A stretch of DNA of 64,000 nucleotides from Bacteroidota bacterium (GTDB taxonomy: Bacteria > Bacteroidota > Bacteroidia > Bacteroidales > Prolixibacteraceae): assembly GCA_023251455.1 (NCBI GenBank), contig JAHEYT010000027.1:1-64000 (forward strand), written 5' to 3'. The first letter of the stretch is position 1. Every line of letters begins with the position of its first letter. The notes beneath the pieces were generated by a model that was not told the DNA's origin, did not search any database, and saw only the letters and a program-made list of their open reading frames with translations. The translations under genes were made by a program, and so were the position numbers. Shown here piece after piece: positions 8,751 through 17,784 of the stretch.

Positions 8751-11096
8751 ATGAGTAAACTTCTTTCTATTTTCATTTTCGCTTTATTCATCTCAATTGG
8801 ATCAACGGCAAACAATCCTGTTCAGGAAAAGCGAACCTTTACGGTAGGCGAAAACACTTTCCTGCTTGACGGAAACCCATTTGTAATCCGGGCCGGCGAG
8901 CTACATTACCCGCGCATTCCTAAAGAATATTGGGAACACCGTATCCAGATGTGCAAAGCGATGGGGATGAATACCATTTGCATTTACCTTTTTTGGAATT
9001 ACCACGAACAGGTTCAGGGTAAATATGACTTCACCGGACAAGCCGACGTTGCCGAATTTGTCCGCCTGATTCAAAAGAACGGAATGTATTGCATTGTCCG
9101 CCCCGGCCCCTATGTTTGCGCAGAATGGGACATGGGTGGACTTCCGTGGTGGCTGCTAAAAAAAGCTGACATCTCGGTACGCGACAGAAACGATGCCTTC
9201 TATATGGAAAATGCATCAAAATTTATTCAGGAAGTTGGAAAACAACTGGCTCCGCTTCAAATACAAAACGGCGGTAATATCATCATGGTTCAGGTTGAAA
9301 ACGAATATGCAGTTTGGGGAAAAGATGAACAATACATGGGGCTGGTTCGCAACGAAATCAGGAAAGCTGGCTTCGACAAAGTTCAGCTTTTGCGTTGCGA
9401 CTGGAGTTCGAATTTCAACCGCTATCAGTTAGATGGTGTTTTCAGTTCACTGAATTTTGGTGCTGGTTCGAACATCGAACAACAATTCAGCCTATACTCC
9501 AAAATGTACCCAACTTTGCCTAAAATGTGTGGCGAATACTGGTCGGGCTGGTTCGACTATTGGGGGCGGCCACACGAAACCCGCTCGGTGAGCAGCTTCA
9601 TCGGCAGTATGAAAGACATGATGGACCGCAAAATTTCGTTCAGCCTTTACATGGCACATGGCGGAACAACCTTTGGACAATGGGGCGGCGCCAACTGCCC
9701 GCCATACGGCACCAATGTGGCTTCGTACGACTACGATGCGCCGATTAGCGAAGGAGGTCTGCCTACCGAAAAATTTTATGCAGTTCGCGATCTTCTGAAA
9801 AATTACCTCAACGAAGGCGAATCGATTACCGATGCTCCTGCATTGAAACCAACCATTACCATTCCTGAATTCAGTTTAGAGCAGACTGCCAACCTGTTTG
9901 AGAACCTTCCGAAGGCAACCCAAACGGAAGAAATCAAACCAATGGAATTGTTCGATCAGGGATGGGGTAGCATTTTATACCGCACCACTTTAAAACCCAC
10001 TTCAGAAAAAAGCAAACTCGTAATTACTGAAGTGCACGATTGGGCTTTTGTTTACTTGAACGGGAAACTGATCGGAAAAATTGAACGCCGTTTGGCCGAA
10101 AATTCGATTGAATTACCGGTTATCGAAAAAGAATCGCAACTCGATATTCTGGTCGATGGAATGGGACGTGTGAATTTCGACAAAACCATCATCGATCGCA
10201 AAGGGATTACCGAAAAAGTGGAGCTGAAAACCAATTCGGGTGGTACAACACTCAAAAATTGGCAGGTTTATAATTTCCCGGTCGATTATAATTTCCAGAA
10301 AGCCATGAAATTTAAAACCGCGAAAGCCTCAGGACCAGCTTGGTATCGTGCCACTTTCAAACTCGATAAAACCGGCGATGCCAATATCGATATGAGCAAA
10401 TGGGGAAAAGGAATGGTTTGGATCAATGGATACAACATTGGCCGATACTGGAAAATTGGGCCGCAGCAAAGTCTTTATATGCCGGGATGCTGGTTACGCA
10501 AAGGCGAAAATGAGATAATTGTGCTTGATCTGGAAGGACCATCGGAACCGAAAATTGCAGGTATTGCCAAACCGATTCTCGACAAAATCAACAATTACGA
10601 ATCGCTGATGCACCGTAAGAGTGGCGAAACGCTCGATCTGGCCAATGAAACTCCCGTTCATTCAGGAGAATTGACAACCGGTGGCGGTTGGAAGACCATT
10701 TCATTCGATAAAACCACTGAAGCCAGATATATTTGTCTGGAAGCTCTCAGTTCACAGAAAAATAATGATCAGACAACGACCTTGGCCGAGCTGGAAGTGA
10801 ATGACGAAAGCGGAAATTCTTTGTCTCGTTCTAAATGGAAAGTTATTTATGCCGATAGCGAAGAAGTTATTTCGGAAAATAATTCAGCCACCAGGGCCTC
10901 CGACAATCAGGAATCAACTTTCTGGAGTACCAAATATTCTGTAGCAAAGCCAGCACATCCTCACCAGATTGTTATCGATCTGGGCGAAACTTTGCAGATA
11001 AAAGGCTTCCGCTGCCTGCCCCGCACCGACAACTCTGAAAATGGAATGATTAAAGCGTATAAATTCTATGCGAAAACATCGCCATTTAAGTTCTAA
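8751..11096 (+). CDS. Beta-galactosidase, glycoside hydrolase family 35, with C-terminal discoidin-like domain
   Basis: Secreted GH35 enzyme of 781 residues that removes terminal beta-galactose. A signal peptide covers about residues 1-20. The catalytic (beta/alpha)8 domain spans roughly 30-350. The proton donor lies in IIMVQVENEYAVWG (Glu of NEY) and the nucleophile in PKMCGEYWSGWFDYWG. Beta-jellyroll domains follow, with WYRATFKLD and WINGYNIGRYWKIGPQQSLY typical of GH35. The last 125 residues look like a coagulation factor 5/8 (discoidin, CBM32-like) module: ATRASDNQESTFW, HPHQIVIDLGE, IKGFRCLPR. It is flanked by terminators, so it is probably transcribed alone. Together with the nearby GH30 it could act on galactan side chains, which is inference. 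Confidence 0.95.
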   Translation: MSKLLSIFIFALFISIGSTANNPVQEKRTFTVGENTFLLDGNPFVIRAGELHYPRIPKEYWEHRIQMCKAMGMNTICIYLFWNYHEQVQGKYDFTGQADVAEFVRLIQKNGMYCIVRPGPYVCAEWDMGGLPWWLLKKADISVRDRNDAFYMENASKFIQEVGKQLAPLQIQNGGNIIMVQVENEYAVWGKDEQYMGLVRNEIRKAGFDKVQLLRCDWSSNFNRYQLDGVFSSLNFGAGSNIEQQFSLYSKMYPTLPKMCGEYWSGWFDYWGRPHETRSVSSFIGSMKDMMDRKISFSLYMAHGGTTFGQWGGANCPPYGTNVASYDYDAPISEGGLPTEKFYAVRDLLKNYLNEGESITDAPALKPTITIPEFSLEQTANLFENLPKATQTEEIKPMELFDQGWGSILYRTTLKPTSEKSKLVITEVHDWAFVYLNGKLIGKIERRLAENSIELPVIEKESQLDILVDGMGRVNFDKTIIDRKGITEKVELKTNSGGTTLKNWQVYNFPVDYNFQKAMKFKTAKASGPAWYRATFKLDKTGDANIDMSKWGKGMVWINGYNIGRYWKIGPQQSLYMPGCWLRKGENEIIVLDLEGPSEPKIAGIAKPILDKINNYESLMHRKSGETLDLANETPVHSGELTTGGGWKTISFDKTTEARYICLEALSSQKNNDQTTTLAELEVNDESGNSLSRSKWKVIYADSEEVISENNSATRASDNQESTFWSTKYSVAKPAHPHQIVIDLGETLQIKGFRCLPRTDNSENGMIKAYKFYAKTSPFKF

Positions 11097-11120
11097 ATAA
11101 AAAATGAGGCCAGCTATCGG

Positions 11121-11160
11121 TTGCCCCTTTGTTATAGGAACAAAGGGGTAACGCTTTTCA
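11121..11160 (+). terminator. Hairpin terminator after GH35
   Basis: CCCCTTTGTT pairs perfectly with AACAAAGGGG around ATAGG. The downstream T-tract is poor (TAACGCTTTTC), so termination may be inefficient. The core CCCCTTTG..CAAAGGGG is shared with the terminator that precedes the GH35 gene. Confidence 0.6.
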
Positions 11161-11235
11161 TATTCAGATTTTTCATCCTGAAAATCCAATTTCAGTTCTC
11201 CTGTTTTTCCCTACTTTTACAAAAAATGATAATCC

Positions 11236-12978
11236 ATGATAAACCGTATTTTAACGCTTAGCCTGATTTTGCTTATTACTTCAGGCATCACCAACGTTTT
11301 TGCATGCACCAATCTGATTGTTACCAAAGGCGCATCTGCCGATGGTTCGGTAATGATTACCTACGCCGCCGATTCGCATACCCGCTACGGAACGTTGGGT
11401 TTCTACCCGGCTGCCGACCATAAACCCGGCGATTTGTGCGAAGTTTTTCACTACGAAAACGGCAAGCTGCTAGGTACAATTTCTGAAGTGGCTCATACTT
11501 ATTCGGTCATTCAGTTTATGAACGAACATCAGGTAGCCATTGGCGAAACCACCTGGGGCGGATTGGATTCGCTCACATCGCAACCCGGAGCGATTCTGGA
11601 TTACGGATCGCTGATGCGCATTGGCTTGCAGCGCTCGAAAACTGCCCGCGAAATGATTCAGGTGATGACTGAACTGGTGGCTCAATACGGTTACGCAACC
11701 AGTGGCGAATCATTTTCAATTTCAGATGGCAACGAAGCATGGATTATGGAAATGATTGGCAAAGGCAAATACGAAAAAGGCGCCGTTTGGGTCGCACGGT
11801 TGATTCCCGATGGATATGTGAGCGGACATGCCAATCAGGCCCGAATCACAACTTTTCCCTTCCAGAAAAGCAACAACTGGAATGATCCAAAACAAACCGT
11901 TTTCCATTCGACTGACGTGATCAGTTTTGCGAAAAAACATGGATTTTACAAGGAAACTGATGACTCATTCAGCTTTTCAGATGTGTACAATCCATTGAAT
12001 TTTGGAGGCGCCCGTTTCTGCGATGCCCGCGTTTGGTCGTTCTTCCGGAAAATTAATAAAGAAATCCGCGAGAATCAGGCTTACACCGATTATGCCATGG
12101 GCAAATTCAGTCGTGATGGCAAATTGATGGATCAAAGCGCCAATCCAAACGGATATGTATCGAACCGCATGCCGTTGTGGGTAAAACCTGATGCGCCGAT
12201 TACGCTTCAGCAGGTCAAAGATGCCATGCGCGATCATTACGAAGATACACCCATGGATATGCGAAACGATCCGGGTGCAGGTCCTTATCAATCGCCATAC
12301 CGTTGGCGCCCCATGGAATTTGTGGTTGATAGCGCCATGTACCTTTGCGAACGGGCCATTGCTACCCAACAAACCGGCTACAGCTTTGTGGCTCAGTCGC
12401 GCAGTTGGTTGCCTGCTCCTATTGGCGGCATTTTCTGGTTTGGCGTTGACGATACTGATGGTTGCGTGTATGCCCCGATGTATTGCGGAATGCAGCGTAT
12501 TCCGGAGAGTTATGCAATCGGAAATGGTTCGATGATCACCTGGTCGGAAACTTCGGCTTTCTGGACGTTCAACCAGGTAAACAACTGGGCTTATTCGCGC
12601 TACAACCTCATCCATCCTGAAATCGAAAAATATCAATCGCAGCTTGAAAACCAGTTTTCCTGCGAAGTGCTGATGGTTGATCAACAGACTGCCGAACTAT
12701 ACAAACAAAACCCGGCCCTGGCAACCGATTACCTGACCAGCTATTCGGGATATACAGGCAATAAACTGGTCGCCGACTGGAAAGCGTTTTACCAATACCT
12801 GTTCATGAAATACATCGATGGGAATGTGAAAAACTCGGAAGGACGCAAATTACTTGATAACGGAAACGGCAAAAACATACCGAAAGCGCCCAAGCAACCT
12901 GGCTACGGAAAAGAATGGGAACGCATCATGATTCAGGGAACCGGCGACCGGTTGAAAGTACCGAAAAGTGAAAAATAG
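11236..12978 (+). CDS. Secreted C69-family dipeptidase (PepD-like, Ntn hydrolase)
   Basis: Dipeptidase of 580 residues. The N-terminus is a signal-like segment ending at NVFACTNLIVTKGASADGS. In C69 peptidases the Cys in ACTN (residue 24 or so) becomes the N-terminal nucleophile after processing. Further family features are the GSVMITYAADSHTRYG block and the EAWIMEMIGKGKYEKGAVWVA and SGHANQARI segments. These enzymes cleave dipeptides with broad specificity in the periplasm or outside the cell. It is preceded by a hairpin terminator and followed after 7 nt by a small unknown gene, which may be co-transcribed. Confidence 0.9.
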   Translation: MINRILTLSLILLITSGITNVFACTNLIVTKGASADGSVMITYAADSHTRYGTLGFYPAADHKPGDLCEVFHYENGKLLGTISEVAHTYSVIQFMNEHQVAIGETTWGGLDSLTSQPGAILDYGSLMRIGLQRSKTAREMIQVMTELVAQYGYATSGESFSISDGNEAWIMEMIGKGKYEKGAVWVARLIPDGYVSGHANQARITTFPFQKSNNWNDPKQTVFHSTDVISFAKKHGFYKETDDSFSFSDVYNPLNFGGARFCDARVWSFFRKINKEIRENQAYTDYAMGKFSRDGKLMDQSANPNGYVSNRMPLWVKPDAPITLQQVKDAMRDHYEDTPMDMRNDPGAGPYQSPYRWRPMEFVVDSAMYLCERAIATQQTGYSFVAQSRSWLPAPIGGIFWFGVDDTDGCVYAPMYCGMQRIPESYAIGNGSMITWSETSAFWTFNQVNNWAYSRYNLIHPEIEKYQSQLENQFSCEVLMVDQQTAELYKQNPALATDYLTSYSGYTGNKLVADWKAFYQYLFMKYIDGNVKNSEGRKLLDNGNGKNIPKAPKQPGYGKEWERIMIQGTGDRLKVPKSEK

Positions 12979-12985
12979 TGTTGCT

Positions 12986-13822
12986 ATGAAAATGATATTC
13001 CTTTTGCCATTTATCTTGATTTATTCTTTAAGTCATGCGACCATGCAGAGCTACGAAAGACTCATTGTGGATAAAGATACATTCTGGATAAAAGCTTGGC
13101 CATTGGAACAAATTTTATCCGAACGAAATATTACACCGAAGGATTTTTGGGGAGAAAAATTCGATTTCACTACTGCTTGTTACAGAGGATATATAAGTAC
13201 ATGGGAAATAATCAATGATAGTTTGTTTCTCCATGAAATTGTTCCATGTAACTTTAATGATTACCCCAAAGGAACCTGTCCAAAAGTCGATTTAAAAAAG
13301 TTTTTTTCTGACAAATTTAAAAACAATCGGCTCTTTGCTAATTGGGTGTCGGATGAATTACTGTCTCCACGTGGGAAAGAATTGTTTGTGTCATACAATA
13401 CAGAAGAAATTGTGAATGAAAGTACTGTTGGGTATATTTTTGAAGGAGGCCACTTAAAAAAGACCAATTTGTATGACAACAGTAAATCAAAGAAATCAGA
13501 ATACATCGATAATCCCAAATTACTTAAATCATTCATCTATAATAATATTCGTTGGGATCAGCTAAGATCTGAAATTGATTCAACCGACAAAAAGGTATAT
13601 TGTACAATCATATCTTGTGACGATAATGCAAAAGTTGATTCAGTAATAGTTGCCAGAGGCATTTCTCCTCTTTTAAATGCAGAGGCAATACGTATCGTTA
13701 AATCAATTCCCCAATGGCAGGTAATTTATAAAAAGGGTGTAAGAAAAACTCCATATTGGACTGTTCCAATCAACTTTAACTTGAAGAATATGAACCAATA
13801 TTATCAATCAGGTTCAAAATGA
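12986..13822 (+). CDS. Exported protein of unknown function with TonB-C-like C-terminus
   Basis: Protein of about 278 residues starting at ATG 12986, seven bases after the dipeptidase stop. The GTG at 12968 overlaps the dipeptidase gene and is less likely. Residues 1-19 form a signal peptide (MIFLLPFILIYSLSHA). The middle is not recognised: it is hydrophilic and has two Cys near CNFNDYPKGTC. The last 60 residues (SPLLNAEAIRIVKSIPQWQ, then TVPINFNLK) strongly resemble the TonB C-terminal fold of Bacteroidota TonB proteins. The transmembrane anchor and proline-rich span of a true TonB are missing, so it is unlikely to energise transporters. Its role is unknown. Confidence 0.7.
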   Translation: MKMIFLLPFILIYSLSHATMQSYERLIVDKDTFWIKAWPLEQILSERNITPKDFWGEKFDFTTACYRGYISTWEIINDSLFLHEIVPCNFNDYPKGTCPKVDLKKFFSDKFKNNRLFANWVSDELLSPRGKELFVSYNTEEIVNESTVGYIFEGGHLKKTNLYDNSKSKKSEYIDNPKLLKSFIYNNIRWDQLRSEIDSTDKKVYCTIISCDDNAKVDSVIVARGISPLLNAEAIRIVKSIPQWQVIYKKGVRKTPYWTVPINFNLKNMNQYYQSGSK

Positions 13823-13844
13823 AATATCGATAAATCAACATAGC

Positions 13845-15287
13845 ATGAAACGATTTATCCAAATCCTGTGTTTTTGTTCGTTAATCGCTGTCAGTGATGG
13901 TTGTTTGGGACAAGTTGAAGAACAATCTGCAACTCAAATAAACATTGATCCGAACCAAATCGATCAATCGATTGAAGGCTGGGGCAGTTCGTTGTGTTGG
14001 TGGGCAGCCCAGGTTGGCATCTGGCAGGAAGCAAAGGTTGACAGCATTGTCGATTTAATCACTTCTCCGGACAAGCTGAATATGAATATTTTCCGCTACA
14101 ACATTGGAGGTGGCGATGATCCCTCGCATTTGGGCGGACACATGGTGAAGGGCAAAGGGAAACGCGCCGAAATGGAAGGTTTTAAAGCATCGGTTGATGC
14201 CCCTTACAATTGGGATGCCGATAAAGGCCAACGCATACTGATGCTGAAAATAAGAGCAAAAAGACCGGATGTCGTATTCGAAGCATTTTCGAACTCACCA
14301 CCTTACTGGATGACTTTCAGCGGTTGTGCAGGTGGAAATGTTTACCCATTGCATGATAACCTGAAACCTGAATTTTACACCGCATTTTGCGATTATCTGA
14401 TCGACGTTTGCAAACATTATAAGGAACGATATGGTCTTGAATTCAAAACATTGGAGCCTTTTAATGAACCGACATCGAATTACTGGTACAATCAGGGAAG
14501 CCAGGAAGGTTGCCATTTTACGGCTGAAACACAAATGAAAATCATCAGGATTTTAGCTCCAAAACTTAAGGCTTCCAGACTAAAAACAGTGATTTCAGCT
14601 TCTGACGAAACCAATATTGCCTCATGCATAAAAGTTCTGAAAGCTTATCAGGAGGCAGGCGATATTCTCGATAAAGTTGGGCAATTGAACACACATACTT
14701 ATTCAGGAACAAACCCCGAGCGAATTGAGGCTTATCAACTGACCAAATCAATTGGAAAACCCTTTTGGCAATCGGAAACGGGGCCGAGTGGAAACAGCAA
14801 AACTAGTTTCGGATCGAATCTGGGACTTGCTCAAAAGCTTTTCGACGACATGCGATACATGAAACCTCAGGCATGGCTCGACTGGCAATTAATGGAAGAG
14901 AAAAATGACGTGTGGTGTTTGATGCGCTGTAATTTCAATACTCAGGAATATAAAATCGTAAAGAACTTTTATGTGCGGATGCAGATTACCCGTTTCTTCA
15001 AACAAGGTTATTCTATTGTTGAAACCGGAAACGATGAAGTTCTGGCAGCGATAAATCCGCAAAATACAGAATTGGTAGTGGCGGTCATTAATAAATCCGA
15101 TCAAACTAAACCCATTAGTCTGAATTTAAAAGTTCCAACCAAATCAGGCAAAAAGATGCTTGGCTACCGGACAAGCTTAACAGAAAATTGTTCAAAAATT
15201 CTGATTCCCGATGTAAAAAATCAAACAATTATTTACAATGCTCCCGGACAATCACTGACGACTTTTGTGATATCGCTTGAGAAATAA
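13845..15287 (+). CDS. Glycoside hydrolase family 30 (glucosylceramidase / beta-1,6-galactanase-like)
   Basis: Secreted retaining glycosidase of 480 residues with an N-terminal signal segment containing VSDGCLGQ, a possible lipobox-like Cys. The (beta/alpha)8 domain carries the start signature IEGWGSSLCWWA and NIFRYNIGGGDDPSHLGGH. The general acid/base is in LEPFNEPTSNYW and the nucleophile in PFWQSETGPSG. A short beta-sandwich typical of GH30 closes the protein (VVAVINKSDQTKPISL to LTTFVISLEK). The RYNIGGGDDPSH and SNSPPYWMT features recall endo-beta-1,6-galactanases, but subfamily assignment needs a tree. The gene starts 22 nt after the previous one, so they may share a transcript. Confidence 0.92.
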   Translation: MKRFIQILCFCSLIAVSDGCLGQVEEQSATQINIDPNQIDQSIEGWGSSLCWWAAQVGIWQEAKVDSIVDLITSPDKLNMNIFRYNIGGGDDPSHLGGHMVKGKGKRAEMEGFKASVDAPYNWDADKGQRILMLKIRAKRPDVVFEAFSNSPPYWMTFSGCAGGNVYPLHDNLKPEFYTAFCDYLIDVCKHYKERYGLEFKTLEPFNEPTSNYWYNQGSQEGCHFTAETQMKIIRILAPKLKASRLKTVISASDETNIASCIKVLKAYQEAGDILDKVGQLNTHTYSGTNPERIEAYQLTKSIGKPFWQSETGPSGNSKTSFGSNLGLAQKLFDDMRYMKPQAWLDWQLMEEKNDVWCLMRCNFNTQEYKIVKNFYVRMQITRFFKQGYSIVETGNDEVLAAINPQNTELVVAVINKSDQTKPISLNLKVPTKSGKKMLGYRTSLTENCSKILIPDVKNQTIIYNAPGQSLTTFVISLEK

Positions 15288-15310
15288 GTCAGCGATTTAT
15301 GGAAGATAAA

Positions 15311-15346
15311 AAAAGACGGGAGGCTCAATTGAACCTCCCGTCTTTT
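15311..15346. terminator. Bidirectional terminator between GH30 and pfkA
   Basis: AAAAGACGGGAGG and CCTCCCGTCTTTT form a perfect 13-bp stem with A-run on one side and T-run on the other. It serves both the plus-strand GH30 gene and the convergent phosphofructokinase gene. Confidence 0.9.
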
Positions 15347-15368
15347 GCTTTATGGCTTATAAAAATTC

Positions 15369-16400
15369 TTATTCGTCACCAAACGAAACACCCATTTTGC
15401 GACCTTTAAGAACTAAATTATTATCGGGATTCACCAAGCGCAGTTTCCCCCCAACTTCTTCGAGTGGTACGGTGGTCAAATCGTTGTCGATTATAGCGAC
15501 CATGGTTCCGAAATTTCCCTCGGCAATACATTGTGTGGCATAGGCCCCGTAACGGGTTGCCAAAATACGGTCCATTGGTGAAGGGCTTCCACCGCGTTGA
15601 GTATAACCTAAAACAGTTTCACGGGTTTCCACATCAACTCTTGCCTGAATGGATTCGGATAAATATCTGGCTGCCGACATGGTTTTTGGGTGATTAATTC
15701 CTTCAGCAACCACAACAATCGAATAAGGCTTATGATTGTCGTACCGTTCCTGAATTTTAGCACAAACCTTTTCCATTGAATATTCAATTTCCGGAATCAA
15801 AATAATATCGCCACCGCCAGCCATTCCGGCATAAAGCGCTATCCAACCGGCATTATGGCCCATTACTTCCAAAATCATCACCCGCCCGTGCGAGTTGGCA
15901 GTGGTATGCAAACGGTCAACTGCTTCGGTAGCAATATTCACAGCAGAATCGAAGCCAAAAGTCAAATCAGTTCCCCAAACATCGTTATCAATTGTCTTCG
16001 GAATTCCAATCACGTTTAAACCAATCTTCGACAATAAATGAGCGGTTTTCATCGTACCATTTCCGCCAATGCAAACCAAACCATCCAGTCCAAGATCGTC
16101 GTAGTTTTGTTTAATCAATGCAGGTTTATCATTGTCCTCTTCAGTTACTATTTTAAATGGTTTTTCTCGCGAAGTACCAATAATTGTACCACCAAGCGTT
16201 AAAATACCAGACAAGTCTTTCTCTTTGAGTTGAACGTATTGCTTGTGAATCAAGCCCGTATAACCCGACGAAAATCCAATCACCTCCATGCCATATTCCA
16301 CAATGGCAGTTTTTCCAACACCTCTGATTGCAGCATTCAATCCGGGACAATCGCCCCCAGCTGTCAAAATACCTATCCTTTTTACTTTCGTCTGATTCAT
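15369..16400 (-). CDS. pfkA: 6-phosphofructokinase (PfkA family)
   Basis: Glycolytic enzyme phosphorylating fructose 6-phosphate, 343 residues. The N-terminal nucleotide loop is ILTAGGDCPGLNAAIRG. The catalytic block IPKTIDNDVWGTDLTFGF has the base Asp138 (E. coli Asp127). In the nucleotide-selectivity loop GGNGTMKTA the E. coli Asp103 position is Asn, and Gly115 equals E. coli Gly104, the ATP-type residue. At the E. coli Gly124 position there is Lys135 (PKTIDND), the residue otherwise typical of pyrophosphate-using enzymes. The Gly/Lys combination occurs in a separate clade, so ATP is likely but not certain as donor. It stands alone, facing GH30 across a shared terminator. Confidence 0.95.
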   Translation of the reverse strand: MNQTKVKRIGILTAGGDCPGLNAAIRGVGKTAIVEYGMEVIGFSSGYTGLIHKQYVQLKEKDLSGILTLGGTIIGTSREKPFKIVTEEDNDKPALIKQNYDDLGLDGLVCIGGNGTMKTAHLLSKIGLNVIGIPKTIDNDVWGTDLTFGFDSAVNIATEAVDRLHTTANSHGRVMILEVMGHNAGWIALYAGMAGGGDIILIPEIEYSMEKVCAKIQERYDNHKPYSIVVVAEGINHPKTMSAARYLSESIQARVDVETRETVLGYTQRGGSPSPMDRILATRYGAYATQCIAEGNFGTMVAIIDNDLTTVPLEEVGGKLRLVNPDNNLVLKGRKMGVSFGDE

Positions 16401-16810
16401 ATCTGTTATTTTAAACTATACCTATTTGATAAAAGAAAACTCATCTAAATTAAAAAAAGTAATTCACTTCCCATTCATCATTTCTAAGGTTTAACGAATT
16501 GGCAACATTTTATGCACAAAAGAGTATAGGAATAAGTCACCGGTCTGTTTTTTTAAACTAGAACCTAAATTTAGATTATCTAAAAACGGACTGGTTATCT
16601 CATCCGATGATATCGCTATGTATTTGGGTGTTCGGATGGAATTCTTCAGTGCCGAGGTTCTCTTTTCAGACTAATAATTCGTTATTTTTTGTGTCGTCAC
16701 CTATAAATGCATATACCGGAGCATGTTTATTTCACTTCAATTTTTATTAGCTTTGTCGTATTGTAACTGAAAACCACATTAAATTTTTAATAAACAAAAA
16801 TTATTTACTC
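16401..16810. other. 410-bp intergenic region between pfkA and a DUF1080 gene
   Basis: No coding frame with plausible composition and no RNA gene was recognised. It should hold the pfkA promoter on the minus strand (no clear -7 match seen) and the promoter of the DUF1080 gene near its right end. The middle (about 16560-16680) has higher complexity and could be a decayed gene remnant, but no family was recognised. Confidence 0.4.
16726..16755 (+). promoter_or_regulatory. Bacteroidota-type promoter of the DUF1080 gene
   Basis: TTTA at 16726-16729 (consensus TTTG) is separated by 18 bp from TAGCTTTG at 16748-16755, an exact match to the -7 consensus TAnnTTTG. The predicted start of transcription is about 50 nt upstream of the ATG. 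Confidence 0.6.
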
Positions 16811-17611
16811 ATGAGAAAAATCTATTCACTTTTATTGGCAGGAACCATCGTTTTTGGAGTGTCGTGCCAAAGTGGCCAGAAAAAAGCTGGCGAAAAATCG
16901 GCAAAAGATACCACCGCTGTTGCTGCTGCCGCTCCTGAACTGAACAAATTAAGTGCAGAAGAAGCCAGCGCCGGATGGAAATTATTGTTCGATGGAACCA
17001 CCTCAACAGGCTGGAGAGGCTACAACAAAACCGAATTTCCTAAAGGATGGGAAGTTGTTGACGGTACATTGCATTGCATTGGAACAGGAACCGGTGAAGC
17101 GGGCGCTGAAAATGGTGGAGACATTATTTATGACAAAAAATTCAAGAATTTCCAATTGAAACTGGAATGGAAAGTTCAACCAGGCGGAAACTCTGGTATT
17201 TTTTATTTAGGTCAGGAAGTTCCGGAATGGCCTATTTATAAAACTGCTCCTGAAATGCAGATTCTGGATAACGAGCGTCATCCCGATGCACTGTTGGGAA
17301 AAGATGGCAACCGCATGGCTGGTTCGTTATACGACCTGATTCCTGCAAAACCACAAAATGCAAAACCAGCCGGCGAATGGAATTCGGTTGAAATTATTTG
17401 CTACAAAGGAACAATCGTTCACAAACAGAATGGCGCAACTGTTGTTGAGTACCATTTGTGGACTGACGATTGGAAAAAATTGGTTAAAGACAGTAAATTT
17501 CCGAACCTGAACGAAAAATGGGCCGATGTTGCAACTGAAGGTTACATTGCCTTCCAGGATCACGGCGACAATGTTTGGTTCCGCGATGTGAAAATCAAAG
17601 AAATGGAATAA
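16811..17611 (+). CDS. DUF1080 (3-keto-disaccharide hydrolase-like) lipoprotein
   Basis: Lipoprotein of 266 residues. The signal peptide ends in FGVSC, giving a lipidated Cys19, followed by a Lys/Ala-rich linker. The rest is a concanavalin-like jelly roll of the PF06439 type: GWKLLFDGTTSTGWRGYN at the start, GGDIIYDKKFKNFQLKLEWK, GGNSGIFYLGQE, and the ending GYIAFQDHGDNVWFRDVKIK. Members have been described as hydrolases of 3-keto sugars in glycoside catabolism, but the family is broad and often annotated only by domain. No partner dehydrogenase is encoded nearby. The gene has its own promoter and terminator. Confidence 0.88.
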   Translation: MRKIYSLLLAGTIVFGVSCQSGQKKAGEKSAKDTTAVAAAAPELNKLSAEEASAGWKLLFDGTTSTGWRGYNKTEFPKGWEVVDGTLHCIGTGTGEAGAENGGDIIYDKKFKNFQLKLEWKVQPGGNSGIFYLGQEVPEWPIYKTAPEMQILDNERHPDALLGKDGNRMAGSLYDLIPAKPQNAKPAGEWNSVEIICYKGTIVHKQNGATVVEYHLWTDDWKKLVKDSKFPNLNEKWADVATEGYIAFQDHGDNVWFRDVKIKEME

Positions 17612-17630
17612 CCCGGTTATTCAAAACATA

Positions 17631-17657
17631 GAAAGCCTCCGAAAGGGGGCTTTTTTG
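17631..17657 (+). terminator. Rho-independent terminator after the DUF1080 gene
   Basis: AAGCCTCC and GGGGGCTT pair with a G-T wobble around a GAAA tetraloop and are followed by a T6 run. Confidence 0.9.
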
Positions 17658-17752
17658 TTTCCTATCTGTCGGCAAAATCCAGACGGACAAATGATATTCA
17701 TCGCATTTACTGAAATCTGCAATAATCAATTTCCAACTTCGACAGCCAAAGC

Positions 17753-17784
17753 AATTTGGAATTTGAACCTGAAATTTGGAATTT
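17753..17784. repeat. Two direct copies of AATTTGGAATTT
   Basis: Perfect 12-bp copies at 17753-17764 and 17773-17784, 20 bp apart, end directly at the stop codon of the convergent gldB gene. A related sequence in the opposite orientation occurs at 22129-22158. They look like a dispersed intergenic repeat. Confidence 0.55.

Noticed and set aside
11977..12684. 235-codon open frame on the minus strand inside the dipeptidase gene
   Set aside because: It is fully antisense to a well-supported C69 dipeptidase, has no recognisable domain, and its composition follows from the codon use of the real gene.
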